Shown here in pieces: positions 1 to 8,394 of a DNA stretch of 64,000 nucleotides (position 1 is the stretch's first letter; each line of letters opens with the position of its first letter). The DNA lies in assembly GCF_002924445.1 (NCBI RefSeq), contig NZ_PIGG01000010.1, positions 62,001 to 126,000 on the forward strand, in the 5' to 3' direction. Source of the DNA: Minwuia thermotolerans (lineage in GTDB: Bacteria > Pseudomonadota > Alphaproteobacteria > Minwuiales > Minwuiaceae). The translations under genes and the position numbers were made by a program. The notes beneath the pieces are model-generated. The model did no database searches, was not told the DNA's origin, and saw only the letters and a list, made by a program, of their open reading frames with translations.

Positions 1-1
1 G

Positions 2-724
2 CGCAACGCCGTCGACTGCGCGCTCTGGGATCTGGAATCGAAACAGGCAGGCCGGCCCGTGCACGAACTTGCGGGCCTGCCCGCGCCGGGACCGGTGACC
101 ACCGCCTACACCATCACCCTGGACGACCCGGCGAAGATGGCCGAGGTGGCGCGGGCCGAAGCGCACCGGCCGCTGCTGAAACTGAAGCTGGGCGAGACGG
201 CGGGCGACATCGAGCGCGCCCGGACCGTGCGGGAGGCCGCGCCCGAGGCGACGCTGATCGTCGACGCCAACGAGGGCTGGAAGCCCGAACAGCTGGACGA
301 GCTGTTCGCCGCCTTCGCCGAACTCGAGGTCCGCATGATCGAACAGCCGCTGACCGCCGGGCGCGACGAGGCATTGGAACGGGTCTCCCGCGCCGTGCCG
401 ATCTGCGCCGACGAGAGCTGTCACGACAGCGCCAGCCTCGCCGGGCTGAAGGGCCGATACGACATCGTCAACATCAAGCTCGACAAGACCGGCGGTCTGA
501 CGGAGGCCCTGCGCCTGCGCACAGCCGCGCGGGAGGCCGGGTTCCAGGTGATGGTCGGCTGCATGGTGGCGACCAGTCTGGCGATGGCGCCGGCCCTGCT
601 GGTGGCGCAGGGCGCGGATTTCGTGGATGTCGACGGGCCGCTGATGCTGAAGCGGGACCGTGTGCCCGGTCTCGTCTTCGACGGCTCCACCGTGCGGTCC
701 GCCGGCCGCGACCTCTGGGGCTGA
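2..724 (+). CDS. Dipeptide epimerase-like enolase superfamily protein, C-terminal part
   Basis: The reading frame is open from the left edge, so the N-terminal capping domain is missing; the GTG at 59 is internal. The barrel half of a muconate-lactonizing-type enolase enzyme is visible. A K-x-K pair lies in LLKLKLG, Mg ligands lie in VDANEGW, EQPL and ADES, and the second-face lysine lies in NIKLDKTGG. This arrangement of two opposed lysines is that of L-Ala-D/L-Glu and related dipeptide epimerases, which act in peptidoglycan peptide recycling. Substrate specificity cannot be fixed from a fragment. The DMT transporter gene follows 12 bases downstream and is probably cotranscribed. Confidence 0.8.
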   Translation, partial: RNAVDCALWDLESKQAGRPVHELAGLPAPGPVTTAYTITLDDPAKMAEVARAEAHRPLLKLKLGETAGDIERARTVREAAPEATLIVDANEGWKPEQLDELFAAFAELEVRMIEQPLTAGRDEALERVSRAVPICADESCHDSASLAGLKGRYDIVNIKLDKTGGLTEALRLRTAAREAGFQVMVGCMVATSLAMAPALLVAQGADFVDVDGPLMLKRDRVPGLVFDGSTVRSAGRDLWG

Positions 725-736
725 CGGACCGAGATC

Positions 737-1618
737 ATGCCGACGCCCGTCATCGTCGCCTTCTGGATGTTCTTCGGCGCGGTCGGCTTCGCCGCGATCC
801 TGGTGATCGTGCGCGAGCTGTCCCAGGACCTGCACGTCTTCGTCCTCAACTTCTGGCGCAACATCTTCGCCGTGGCGATCTTCCTGCCCTGGGTCTTCCG
901 CGTCGGGACCGCGGGCCTCAGAACGAAGCGGATGCCGCTCTTCGCGCTCCGCTCCCTGATCATGGTCACGTCATCGATCATGCTGTTCTACTCGGCGGTG
1001 CTGATGCCGATCGGGGAGGCGACGGCGATCACCTTCACCGCGCCGCTGTTCACCACCCTTCTGGCGGCGCTGCTGCTCAAGGAGCACGTCGGCTGGCGGC
1101 GGGCGATGGCGCTGGCGGTCGGTTTCTGCGGCGTCCTGATCATGCTCCGGCCCGGCGTGGAGGCCGTCGGTCTCGGCGCGGCCATGGCGATCGGCGCCTC
1201 GGTGGTCTTCGCCTTCGTCGTCATCATGGGCAAGCAGCTGGCGGCCAGCGAAAGCCCGGAACTGGTGATCCTGATGCTGGCGATCTGGAACATCCCGGTT
1301 TCGGCGGTGCCGGCGTCCTTCGTCTGGGACATGCCGTCGGGCCGCGAGTGGTGGCTTCTCGCCGCCCTCGGCGTCGCCGCCAACATGAACATGTACGGCA
1401 TCCAGCGCGCCATCTCCGCCGGCGACGCCAGTCTCAGCCAGGTCTTCGACTTCATGCGCCTGCCGCTGGCCGTCATCGGCGCCTGGTGGGCGTTCTCCGA
1501 AGTGCCCGATCCGTGGATGTGGGCCGGTGCGGCGGTAATCTTCACGGCGACGGTCTACACGACCCGCCGGGAGTCGCGGCTGGCGAGAGCGCGTCCGCCC
1601 GCCAATCCGCAGCCCTGA
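737..1618 (+). CDS. DMT (EamA) family transporter
   Basis: The 293-residue protein is almost entirely hydrophobic, with about ten membrane segments arranged as two EamA repeats. It starts directly in a membrane helix (residues 5-25) and ends in a short basic tail. The size and two-fold repeat are typical of drug/metabolite transporters of the inner membrane, which move amino acids, metabolites or drugs. It lies 12 bases after the epimerase-like gene, so export or uptake of an amino acid or dipeptide derivative is possible, but this is inference. Confidence 0.8.
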   Translation: MPTPVIVAFWMFFGAVGFAAILVIVRELSQDLHVFVLNFWRNIFAVAIFLPWVFRVGTAGLRTKRMPLFALRSLIMVTSSIMLFYSAVLMPIGEATAITFTAPLFTTLLAALLLKEHVGWRRAMALAVGFCGVLIMLRPGVEAVGLGAAMAIGASVVFAFVVIMGKQLAASESPELVILMLAIWNIPVSAVPASFVWDMPSGREWWLLAALGVAANMNMYGIQRAISAGDASLSQVFDFMRLPLAVIGAWWAFSEVPDPWMWAGAAVIFTATVYTTRRESRLARARPPANPQP

Positions 1619-1694
1619 AGCGGCGCCAGATGTCTTGCGGCCCGCGATTTCGCTGGCAGACTGTCTCGCACGCTTTTCCTGGGGGACGAAAGCC

Positions 1695-2507
1695 ATGATT
1701 CCGGACGACAGGCTGATCGAGGATTTCCGCCGCGATGGCGCCGCGGCGCTGCGCGGGGTGGCCGACGCCGGCTGGCTCGAGCGCCTGCGCGGCGCGCTGG
1801 AGGCGAACATCGCCGACCCCGGCCCGTTCGGGAAGATCTACACGCAACCGGGCGAGAGCGGCTTCTACTTCGGCGACTACTGCAACTGGAACCGCTTCTC
1901 CGGCTATCTCGACTTCGCGGTCGAAAGCGGCATCGCCGAAGCGGTGGCGGCTCTGATGGGCTCGTCGAAGGTCAACCTGTTCCACGAGCATGTACTGGTG
2001 AAGGATCCGGGCACCGAGAACCCGACGCCGTGGCACCATGACCAGCCCTACTGGGTCGTCGACGGCGATCAGGTGCTCTCGACCTGGGTCGCGCTCGACC
2101 CGGTGCCGGCCGACGTCGGCATGGAGTTCGTCGCCGGCTCACACCTGGACGGCACCCATTACAATCCCCGGTATTTCATCGATCAGCGCGACTTCGAGGA
2201 CCATCACGGTCCCTCGGTGCCGGATATCGACGGCAACCGCGCGGCCTACCGCATTCTGAACTGGGATCTGGAGCCCGGCGACTGCGTCGTCTTTCACGCC
2301 CGCACGCTGCACGCCGCGCCCGGCAACCGCGGCCAGCACCGCCGCCGCGCCGTGGCCTATCGCTGGACCGGCGACGACGCCCGCTTCGCGCGGCGCGAGG
2401 GACGCATGTCGCCGCCGTTCGAGGAAGTTTCGCTGAAGCCCGGCGATCCGATGGACAGCGAGACATTCCCCGTCGTCTGGCCGCCCGAGAGGCGCATGGT
2501 CGGATGA
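1695..2507 (+). CDS. Phytanoyl-CoA dioxygenase (PhyH) family oxygenase
   Basis: This 270-residue protein resembles Fe(II)/2-oxoglutarate dioxygenases of the PhyH family. The first metal ligands are H114-x-D116 in PWHHDQPYW, and the distal histidine lies in the FHARTLHAAPGNRG segment, followed by arginines suited to 2-oxoglutarate binding. The frame is open from 1635, but the ATG at 1695 is preceded by a gggggacgaaag ribosome-binding site and gives the family-like N terminus. Its stop overlaps the start of the next gene (ATGA), so the two are translationally coupled. The substrate is unknown. Confidence 0.8.
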   Translation: MIPDDRLIEDFRRDGAAALRGVADAGWLERLRGALEANIADPGPFGKIYTQPGESGFYFGDYCNWNRFSGYLDFAVESGIAEAVAALMGSSKVNLFHEHVLVKDPGTENPTPWHHDQPYWVVDGDQVLSTWVALDPVPADVGMEFVAGSHLDGTHYNPRYFIDQRDFEDHHGPSVPDIDGNRAAYRILNWDLEPGDCVVFHARTLHAAPGNRGQHRRRAVAYRWTGDDARFARREGRMSPPFEEVSLKPGDPMDSETFPVVWPPERRMVG

Positions 2508-3148
2508 ACCTTCATCTCTACGACTATTTCCGCTCCTCGGCGGCCTACCGGGTCCGTATCGCCATGAACCTGAAAGGGGTTCAGGCGGAACGGTCCTACG
2601 TGAACCTGTTCCGCGGCGAGCAGGCCAATCCGGAGTTCCGGTCGCTCAGCCCCTCGGGCCTCGTGCCCGTGCTGGAGCACGACGGGCAGCGCATCTACCA
2701 GTCGCTGGCGATCATCGACTATCTCGACGGCCTCCATCCCGAGCCGCCGGTGCTGCCCGCAGACCCGGCAGGCCGGGCGCGGGTCCAGGGGCTGGCGCTG
2801 GCCATCGCCGCCGACATTCACCCGCTGAACAATCTCAGAGTCCTCAACTTCGTCGAGAACGATCTGGGCGCGGGCAAGGAGGGCCGCATGAAATGGCTCG
2901 CCCACTGGTGCCATGTGGGCCTGGAGGGGCTGGAGGCCCGGCTATCTGCCGAACCGGCGACCGGCCGCTTCTGCCACGGAGACCAACCCACCCTGGCCGA
3001 TATCTGCCTGGCGCCGCAGGTCTTCTTCGCCCGGCGCTTCGACCTCGATCTCTCGGCCTATCCCACGGTGCTCCGCATCGACGCGGCGTGCCAGCAGATC
3101 CCCGCCTTCGCCGACGCCGCGCCGGGAAAACAGCCGGACGCGGCTTGA
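2504..3148 (+). CDS. maiA: Maleylacetoacetate/maleylpyruvate isomerase (zeta-class GST)
   Basis: The 214-residue protein begins with the zeta-GST N terminus: LYDYFRSSAAYRVRIA holds the SSxxxRVRIAxxLK glutathione-site motif. The cis-proline and SLAIIDYLD G-site follow near residue 50-70, with a helical C-terminal domain. Zeta GSTs isomerise maleylacetoacetate (tyrosine catabolism) or maleylpyruvate (gentisate pathway) using glutathione. No fumarylacetoacetase or ring-cleavage gene lies beside it, so which pathway it serves is open. It overlaps the upstream PhyH gene by four bases. Confidence 0.85.
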   Translation: MNLHLYDYFRSSAAYRVRIAMNLKGVQAERSYVNLFRGEQANPEFRSLSPSGLVPVLEHDGQRIYQSLAIIDYLDGLHPEPPVLPADPAGRARVQGLALAIAADIHPLNNLRVLNFVENDLGAGKEGRMKWLAHWCHVGLEGLEARLSAEPATGRFCHGDQPTLADICLAPQVFFARRFDLDLSAYPTVLRIDAACQQIPAFADAAPGKQPDAA

Positions 3149-3288
3149 ACGATCTCTTCGGCGTCCTGGAGTTCGCCGGGGCCCTGGATCACGCCTGCGC
3201 CAGACATGATCAGGGGTCAATTGGCGCGTGGGTCAAGCGCCTCTGGCCAAGGCAATCCTCGGAGTGTTGAACCGCCACCGCCACTTCT

Positions 3289-3378
3289 GTGTCATGCCCG
3301 CCTACGTGCGGGCATCCGGTCAGGCGGTCGACACGCCGCGAAGCCGCTCCGGACCCCCGCGCGAGGCGGGGGTGACAC
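3289..3378. repeat. Extragenic palindromic element A
   Basis: The gap between maiA and the convergent Fe-S gene carries a 90-base imperfect palindrome. Its ends are GTGTCATGCCCG (3289-3300) and CGGGGGTGACAC (3367-3378), which pair except for two central bases. The termini resemble those of elements at 24184-24293 and 53252-53319, so this is probably one copy of a dispersed GTCATCCCCG-type intergenic repeat. Confidence 0.6.
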
Positions 3379-3396
3379 CATGAGGGCGCATATAAT

Positions 3397-4383
3397 CTAC
3401 GCCCGCTCCAGCCGCCGCAGCATCTTCTGCAGCAGCTTCGGGCCGACCTCCGGCCGGCTCCAGGGGCAGACGGCGATGCAGATGCCGCAGCCATAGGTCT
3501 GGTTGAAATACGGCACACAGCGGTCGAAATCGACGTACCACTTCTCGGTTCCGCGCACCGTCTGCTTGGCCGGCGCGATGGCGTCGGGCGGACAGGCCTG
3601 CTCGCAGACGCGGCAGTTCATGCAGAACGCGTCGACGCCGAAGCTGTCGGGGTTGTCCACTGATAGCGGCATGTCGGTCAGCACGCCGGCGAGCCGGAAC
3701 GATGCGCCGAACTCACGGTTGATGATGGAGCCGTGCTTGCCCAGTTCGCCGAGTCCGGCCTCGATCGCCGGCGGGATCATCGTCACCGGTCCGGCCATTG
3801 GTCCGCCATGAGGCTCGGCGCGGTAGCCCTGCTCCCGGATCCAGTCCGCCAGCGATCGGGCGGCGCGGGTTCCGCGGTTGTACTGGCGGCTGACCTCGAC
3901 GATGGAAGGCGGATCGGGGGCGTGCGCCAGCGCCGCGTGGTCCATGGCGACGGCCAGCACCACGATTCGTGGCAGGTCGACCTCGAAGCCCTCGAAGACC
4001 CATTCCGGCTTCATCCGGGCAATGCCCGCCGCATCGGCCTCGTGGGCCAACGCGAATCTCTTCGCGGCCTCGGCGAAGGCATCCGGCGTGGCCTCCGTCC
4101 TGCGTTCCGCCACAGACGTTCGCTTCCTGGACCCGCGGCCACCAAAGGCGGTCTCCATGTCCGCGGTCTCGGGCACATCGGCGCTGGTCTTGCGCAGCAT
4201 CCACATCTGCATAGCACCATGCGGCAGGGACCGCGGGTCGTGCCAGTAGATCGGCGTCGGCCGGCGGACCTCCGTCTCGCCCAGGCCGTTTATTGCGTTG
4301 CCGGAAACGTTCGGGATCAGCGTGCGTTGCTCGGGATCGATCGTGGCCTCCAGCACCCGCCCGTCGAAGGCGCGCCCTGTCAT
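3397..4383 (-). CDS. 4Fe-4S protein related to QueG / reductive dehalogenases
   Basis: The 328-residue protein has two C-terminal [4Fe-4S] motifs: C254-x2-C-x2-C-x3-C264 followed by P, and C289 with C299-x2-C-x3-C306-P-W. This arrangement and the region before it (PMAGPVTMIPPAIEAGLGELGKHG, read as a split motif) match the iron-sulfur part shared by epoxyqueuosine reductase QueG and reductive dehalogenases. The N-terminal about 100 residues are unlike QueG. There is no Tat signal, so it is cytoplasmic. Its ATG overlaps the stop of the alcohol dehydrogenase (ATGA), making it the third gene of an acyl-CoA dehydrogenase/ADH operon. A cobalamin-dependent reduction is possible but unproven. Confidence 0.7.
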   Translation of the reverse strand: MTGRAFDGRVLEATIDPEQRTLIPNVSGNAINGLGETEVRRPTPIYWHDPRSLPHGAMQMWMLRKTSADVPETADMETAFGGRGSRKRTSVAERRTEATPDAFAEAAKRFALAHEADAAGIARMKPEWVFEGFEVDLPRIVVLAVAMDHAALAHAPDPPSIVEVSRQYNRGTRAARSLADWIREQGYRAEPHGGPMAGPVTMIPPAIEAGLGELGKHGSIINREFGASFRLAGVLTDMPLSVDNPDSFGVDAFCMNCRVCEQACPPDAIAPAKQTVRGTEKWYVDFDRCVPYFNQTYGCGICIAVCPWSRPEVGPKLLQKMLRRLERA

Positions 4384-5432
4384 GGCTTCAGGACCTGCCG
4401 CCCGCTGACCCGGCCCTCGATCAGATCCTGCAGCGCCTGGTTGGCCTCGGCCAGCGGCCTCGGCTTCACCGGGATCGGCGGCACCTTGCCTGCGCGGACC
4501 AGTTCCATCAGTTCCGTCATGTCCTGCAGATCGCCGACATAGGAGCCCTGGACGGTGAGCTGGAAGATCGGCATGCGCGGCAGGGCCAGCGGCAGGGCCT
4601 CGCCATAGAGCCCGACGAGAACGAGCTTGCCGGTCTTGCCCAGGCAATCGAGGCCGAAGCCGGCTGTCTCCGGCCGGCCGACGAAATCGATGACGCCGCG
4701 CAGGCCGCCGCCGCATTTTGCTTTCAGCTTTTCCGCCGCGTCCGGCTGGCCGTTGTCGAAGGTATCGAAGGCGCCGGCCTGGCGTGCGACCGAGCGCTTC
4801 TCCGGATCGGTGTCGGCGACGATGACCTTCGCCTTCGTCACGTGCTCCGCCAGCATCACGCCCGAAAGACCGACACCGCCCGCCCCGATGATGACGAGAT
4901 GATCGTTCTCGGTCAGGTAGTCGAGCTTCTTCAGCGCGCTGTAGGCGGTCAGCCCCGAGCAGGCGTAAGTGCAGGCGAGGTCGATCGGCGCGTCGCCATG
5001 ATCGAAAAGGTAGCGCTTGTCGGGACAGATAACATGGCTGGCGTAGCCGCCGTCGCGGCGCGTCCCCAGCGGCCGCGTCGTCAGGCAGTCGATATCGCGG
5101 CCCTTCCGGCAGTGCTCGCAGTCGCCGCAGCCGATCCAGGGATAGACGACGTACGATTTGCCGACTTCCACGCCATCGACGTCGGGACCGACCGCCTCGA
5201 CCACGCCGCCGATCTCGTGGCCCATGGTCATGGGCAGTTCGACGCCCATGTCGGCGAGGCGGGCGAAATTGCCCTGCCCCATGTTGAAGCCGCCCTCGTG
5301 GAGGTGAAGGTCGCTGTGGCAGACGCCGCAGGCGGTGATCCGGATAAGGATCTCGCCGCCCTGCGGCTCGGGTGTCTCGTAGTCCCGCTCCTGCAGGGGT
5401 TCGCCCCACTCGATGATCTGCTGCGCCTTCAT
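4380..5432 (-). CDS. Zinc-dependent alcohol dehydrogenase
   Basis: A 350-residue medium-chain dehydrogenase. The catalytic zinc site appears as CGVCHSDLH and GHE, the structural zinc site as CGDCEHCRKGRDIDC (four cysteines), and the nucleotide-binding fold as GAGGVGLSG. It should oxidise an alcohol or reduce an aldehyde with NAD(P). The frame extends further upstream, but the ATG at 5432 follows a GGAGGG ribosome-binding site and gives the standard N terminus. It starts one base after the acyl-CoA dehydrogenase stop codon and overlaps the downstream Fe-S gene by four bases. Confidence 0.88.
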   Translation of the reverse strand: MKAQQIIEWGEPLQERDYETPEPQGGEILIRITACGVCHSDLHLHEGGFNMGQGNFARLADMGVELPMTMGHEIGGVVEAVGPDVDGVEVGKSYVVYPWIGCGDCEHCRKGRDIDCLTTRPLGTRRDGGYASHVICPDKRYLFDHGDAPIDLACTYACSGLTAYSALKKLDYLTENDHLVIIGAGGVGLSGVMLAEHVTKAKVIVADTDPEKRSVARQAGAFDTFDNGQPDAAEKLKAKCGGGLRGVIDFVGRPETAGFGLDCLGKTGKLVLVGLYGEALPLALPRMPIFQLTVQGSYVGDLQDMTELMELVRAGKVPPIPVKPRPLAEANQALQDLIEGRVSGRQVLKP

Positions 5433-5433
5433 C

Positions 5434-6678
5434 TCAGGCCCTCCCCAGATAGTCCTTCGAACAGTTGAGCCCATCCCCCTCCTTCTCTTCAAGGCGGAAG
5501 ACGGTGCGCAGGTGCACTTCGTCGGGACCGTCATAGATGCGGAAGGCCCGCGCCTGGGAGAGTGACTCGGCGAAGGGCGTTTCGTCGGTCAGGCCCATGG
5601 CCCCGAAGATCTGGATGCCGCGCTGGCAGATGTCGTGATAGGCGCGGGCGACGGCGATCTTGATGAGCGAGATATCCTTGCGCGCCAGCTTGTTGCCCTC
5701 CCGGTCCAGCCGCCAGGCGGTGCGCTGCACCAGCAGGCGGGCCTGCTCCAGGGCAAGACGTGAATCGGCGATGGCGTCCTGCACGGAACTGTAGTCCCGC
5801 AGGTCCGTGCCGAAGGTCCGGCGGCTCGCCGCGCGCTCCACCATCAGGCGGATCAGCACCTCGCAGCGGCCGATCGCGCGCATGCAATGGTGCACGCGGG
5901 CCGGGCCCAGCCGCGCCTGGCCGATCAGGAAGCCCGCCCCCTCCTCGCCCAGGCGGTTCTCGACGGGCACCTCGACATCTTCCAGCAGCAGTTCCGTGTG
6001 CGGCGCGACATGCTCCACATGGTTCATCACCGGGATCTTGCGGACAACCGTGACCCCCGGCGCATCCTTCGGCACCAGCACCATGGAGTGCGTGCGGCCG
6101 CGCGGCGCGCCCGGATCGGTGACGCCGACGACGATCAGGAGACTGCACTTCGGATTGGCCGCGCCGGTGGCGAACCACTTGCGGCCGTTGACGACATAGC
6201 GGTCGCCGCGGCGCTCGATCCGGGTGGCGATGTTATTGGCGTCCGAGGACGCCACATCGGGTTCGGTCATGGCAAAGGAGGAGCGCGTCTCGCCAAGCAG
6301 GAGCGGCGCCAGGTAGCGCGCCTTCTGCTCGGGCGTGGCGAACATCTGCAGGATCTCCATGTTGGGCACGTCGGGTGCGTGACAGTTGAAGACCTCCGAC
6401 GCCCAGCCGACGCGCCCCAGGATCTCGGCGATGGGCGCGAACTGCAGGTTGGTGAGCCGCGTGCCCGGTTCGTCATCCGCCAGGCGCGGCAGCGCCATGT
6501 TCCAGAGCCCCTCCGCGAAGGCGCGGCGCTTGAGGGCCTTCAGGAATCCGGGCTCCAGGTCCCCGTCGACATCGACGGCGCGGTCATAGTCGGCCCGTCG
6601 CGGCAGGATCTCGTCGCGGAAGATGATCTCCACCCGGTCGGCGATTTCCCGCGTCATGGAATCGGTTTCGAAATCCAT
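5434..6678 (-). CDS. Acyl-CoA dehydrogenase
   Basis: The 414-residue protein shows the three-domain acyl-CoA dehydrogenase layout. The FAD-binding middle segment includes FAMTEPDVASSDA and the KWFATGA turn; the C-terminal helical segment ends with RIYDGPDEVH, typical of the ACAD10/11-like branch. It oxidises an acyl-CoA to the 2-enoyl-CoA, passing electrons to ETF. It is the first gene of a three-gene leftward operon with an AGGGGAGG ribosome-binding site. It faces the TetR gene across 151 bases, so that repressor is its most likely regulator. The acyl substrate cannot be inferred. Confidence 0.9.
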   Translation of the reverse strand: MDFETDSMTREIADRVEIIFRDEILPRRADYDRAVDVDGDLEPGFLKALKRRAFAEGLWNMALPRLADDEPGTRLTNLQFAPIAEILGRVGWASEVFNCHAPDVPNMEILQMFATPEQKARYLAPLLLGETRSSFAMTEPDVASSDANNIATRIERRGDRYVVNGRKWFATGAANPKCSLLIVVGVTDPGAPRGRTHSMVLVPKDAPGVTVVRKIPVMNHVEHVAPHTELLLEDVEVPVENRLGEEGAGFLIGQARLGPARVHHCMRAIGRCEVLIRLMVERAASRRTFGTDLRDYSSVQDAIADSRLALEQARLLVQRTAWRLDREGNKLARKDISLIKIAVARAYHDICQRGIQIFGAMGLTDETPFAESLSQARAFRIYDGPDEVHLRTVFRLEEKEGDGLNCSKDYLGRA

Positions 6679-6705
6679 CGTTCCTCCCCTCAGGCTGGCG
6701 GTCGT

Positions 6706-6788
6706 ATTAATGCAATCGGATTAGAGCCCCATATGCGCCGATGATGAAATGAAAATCCCGCTTGCGTGCATAATTCAGGCGCATTAAT
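6706..6788. promoter_or_regulatory. Divergent promoter region with separated inverted 8-mers
   Basis: In the 151-base gap between the acyl-CoA dehydrogenase and tetR starts, ATTAATGC (6706-6713) recurs exactly inverted as GCATTAAT (6781-6788). The AT-rich stretches containing them are the only such ones in the gap and could be half operators for TetR or parts of the two promoters. TetR operators are usually contiguous palindromes, so the assignment is weak. Confidence 0.3.
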
Positions 6789-6829
6789 CTTGCCGGCAAG
6801 CGGCGCGAGATCGCGGACATCCGAACGAG

Positions 6830-7525
6830 ATGACGGGGAGCGGACGGTTGGACACCCGCGAACGATTGCTGCTGACGGCGGAGAAGCTGTTCGGCCAACG
6901 GGGAGTAAACGGGGTTTCCCTGCGCGAGATCGTGCGCGCGGCCGGCCAGCGAAACGCATCGGCCCTGCATTACCATTTCGGCTCCCGCGAAGGGTTGATC
7001 GACGCGATCTTCGACAAGCGCATGCGCGCCATCGAGAAGCGCCGGATGGAGATGCTCGACCGCATCGAGGCGGAGAACCGCACGGACGATCTGCGCGCCA
7101 TCGCCGAGGCGATCGTCTGGCCGCTGGCGGAAGTCATGGCGCGGGAAGAGGAGGGCGCCAACTACGTCCGGTTCCTGACCGAGATGTTCCTGACGCCCGA
7201 TTTCGATATCGCAAAGATGGTCGAGGGCCGCCTGAACCATGGCGTCGGCCGCGCCTTTCGCATGATCGAGAAGAACCTGGGTGAGATGCCGGCCGCGATC
7301 CTGCGCCAGCGCCTGCCGCTGATCATGCATGCCGGCAGCTACGCCATCGCCGACATTCACGCGACCCGCCAGCGCCATCAGACGGCGGGACGGGAGCTCG
7401 ATCTGGATCAGGCCATCAACAACCTGGTCGACATGTGGGTCGGCGCGGTGTCCGCGCCGGTCAGCGAGGAAACGCTCGAATCGCTGCAGAAGAAGGAAGC
7501 CGCCAGACGAACGGCCGCTGCGTAA
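6830..7525 (+). CDS. TetR family transcriptional regulator
   Basis: The 231-residue protein has an N-terminal TetR helix-turn-helix (about residues 5-50): TRERLLLTAEKLF, VSLREIVRAAG and ALHYHFGSREGLIDAIF. The remainder is the variable ligand-binding domain. Repressors of this kind next to acyl-CoA enzymes often sense acyl-CoAs or their precursors. It sits between the leftward acyl-CoA dehydrogenase operon and the rightward dioxygenase/TRAP/acyl-CoA synthetase genes, 16 bases before the latter, and so probably governs the whole divergent cluster. Confidence 0.9.
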   Translation: MTGSGRLDTRERLLLTAEKLFGQRGVNGVSLREIVRAAGQRNASALHYHFGSREGLIDAIFDKRMRAIEKRRMEMLDRIEAENRTDDLRAIAEAIVWPLAEVMAREEEGANYVRFLTEMFLTPDFDIAKMVEGRLNHGVGRAFRMIEKNLGEMPAAILRQRLPLIMHAGSYAIADIHATRQRHQTAGRELDLDQAINNLVDMWVGAVSAPVSEETLESLQKKEAARRTAAA

Positions 7526-7541
7526 TTGGGGAGGAGACGTC

Positions 7542-8387
7542 ATGACCTACGACCTTATCGACGTGAAGCCGATCGCCGGCGCGCTCGGCGCCGAGATCGA
7601 GGGCATCGACATGTCGAAGCCGCTCGGCAACCAGGCCTTCAAGGAGGTGCATGACGCGTTGATGGCGCATCAGGTCATCTTTTTCCGCGATCAGGACATC
7701 ACGCCGGGCGAACACGTCGCCTTCGCGCGGCATTTCGGCGGCCTGCACGTGCATCCCTATGCGCCGAGCCACCCGGAGCATCCCGAGGTGCTGATCCTGA
7801 AGTCGTCGAAGGCCAATCGGTCGGCGGCCAACGCCTGGCATTCGGACGTGACCTTCCAGGAAGAACCGCCGCTGGGCTCGATCCTGCTGGCGCGGGAGGT
7901 CCCGGAGACCGGCGGCGACACGATGTGGGCCAACATGTACGACGCCTACGAGACGCTGTCGGCGCCGATGAAGCGCTACCTGGAGGGCATGAAGGCCCTG
8001 AACACCGCCGGCCGGGCCAGCTTCGAGAAGGCCTATGACAACCTTTCGAAGGAAGAGCAGGCCGAAATCAGGGCCGGCCGCATGTCGGAGGGCGGCGTGG
8101 AGCACCCCATCGTCCGCACCCATCCGGTAACCGGCCGCAAGGCGCTCTACGTCAATTCGATCTTCACCCAGAAGATCGTCGGCGTATCGAGCAAGGAGAG
8201 CCGGGCAATCCTGGGCTACCTGCTCGATCACCTGCAGAAGCCGGAGTTCACCTGCCGCTTCCGCTGGCGGAAGGGCTCGGTCGCCTTCTGGGACAACCGT
8301 TGTACCCAGCACTACGCCGTCGCCGACTATGGCGACGCCACCCGCGAGATGCACCGCGTCACTGTCAACGGCGACCGTCCTTTCTGA
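7542..8387 (+). CDS. TauD/TfdA family Fe(II)/2-oxoglutarate dioxygenase
   Basis: The 281-residue protein matches the TauD family. The N-terminal substrate-binding part includes GALGAEIEGIDMS, the iron site begins with H100-x-D102 in WHSDVTF, and the distal histidine and arginine lie near the C terminus in TQHYAV and ATREMHRVTV. Members hydroxylate taurine, alkyl sulfates, 2,4-D or similar compounds, releasing a heteroatom group. The chosen ATG at 7542 has a ggggaggag ribosome-binding site; the frame continues upstream without one. Genes for TRAP uptake and acyl-CoA activation follow directly, suggesting it catalyses an early step on the imported substrate. Confidence 0.88.
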   Translation: MTYDLIDVKPIAGALGAEIEGIDMSKPLGNQAFKEVHDALMAHQVIFFRDQDITPGEHVAFARHFGGLHVHPYAPSHPEHPEVLILKSSKANRSAANAWHSDVTFQEEPPLGSILLAREVPETGGDTMWANMYDAYETLSAPMKRYLEGMKALNTAGRASFEKAYDNLSKEEQAEIRAGRMSEGGVEHPIVRTHPVTGRKALYVNSIFTQKIVGVSSKESRAILGYLLDHLQKPEFTCRFRWRKGSVAFWDNRCTQHYAVADYGDATREMHRVTVNGDRPF

Positions 8388-8394
8388 GGCACAA

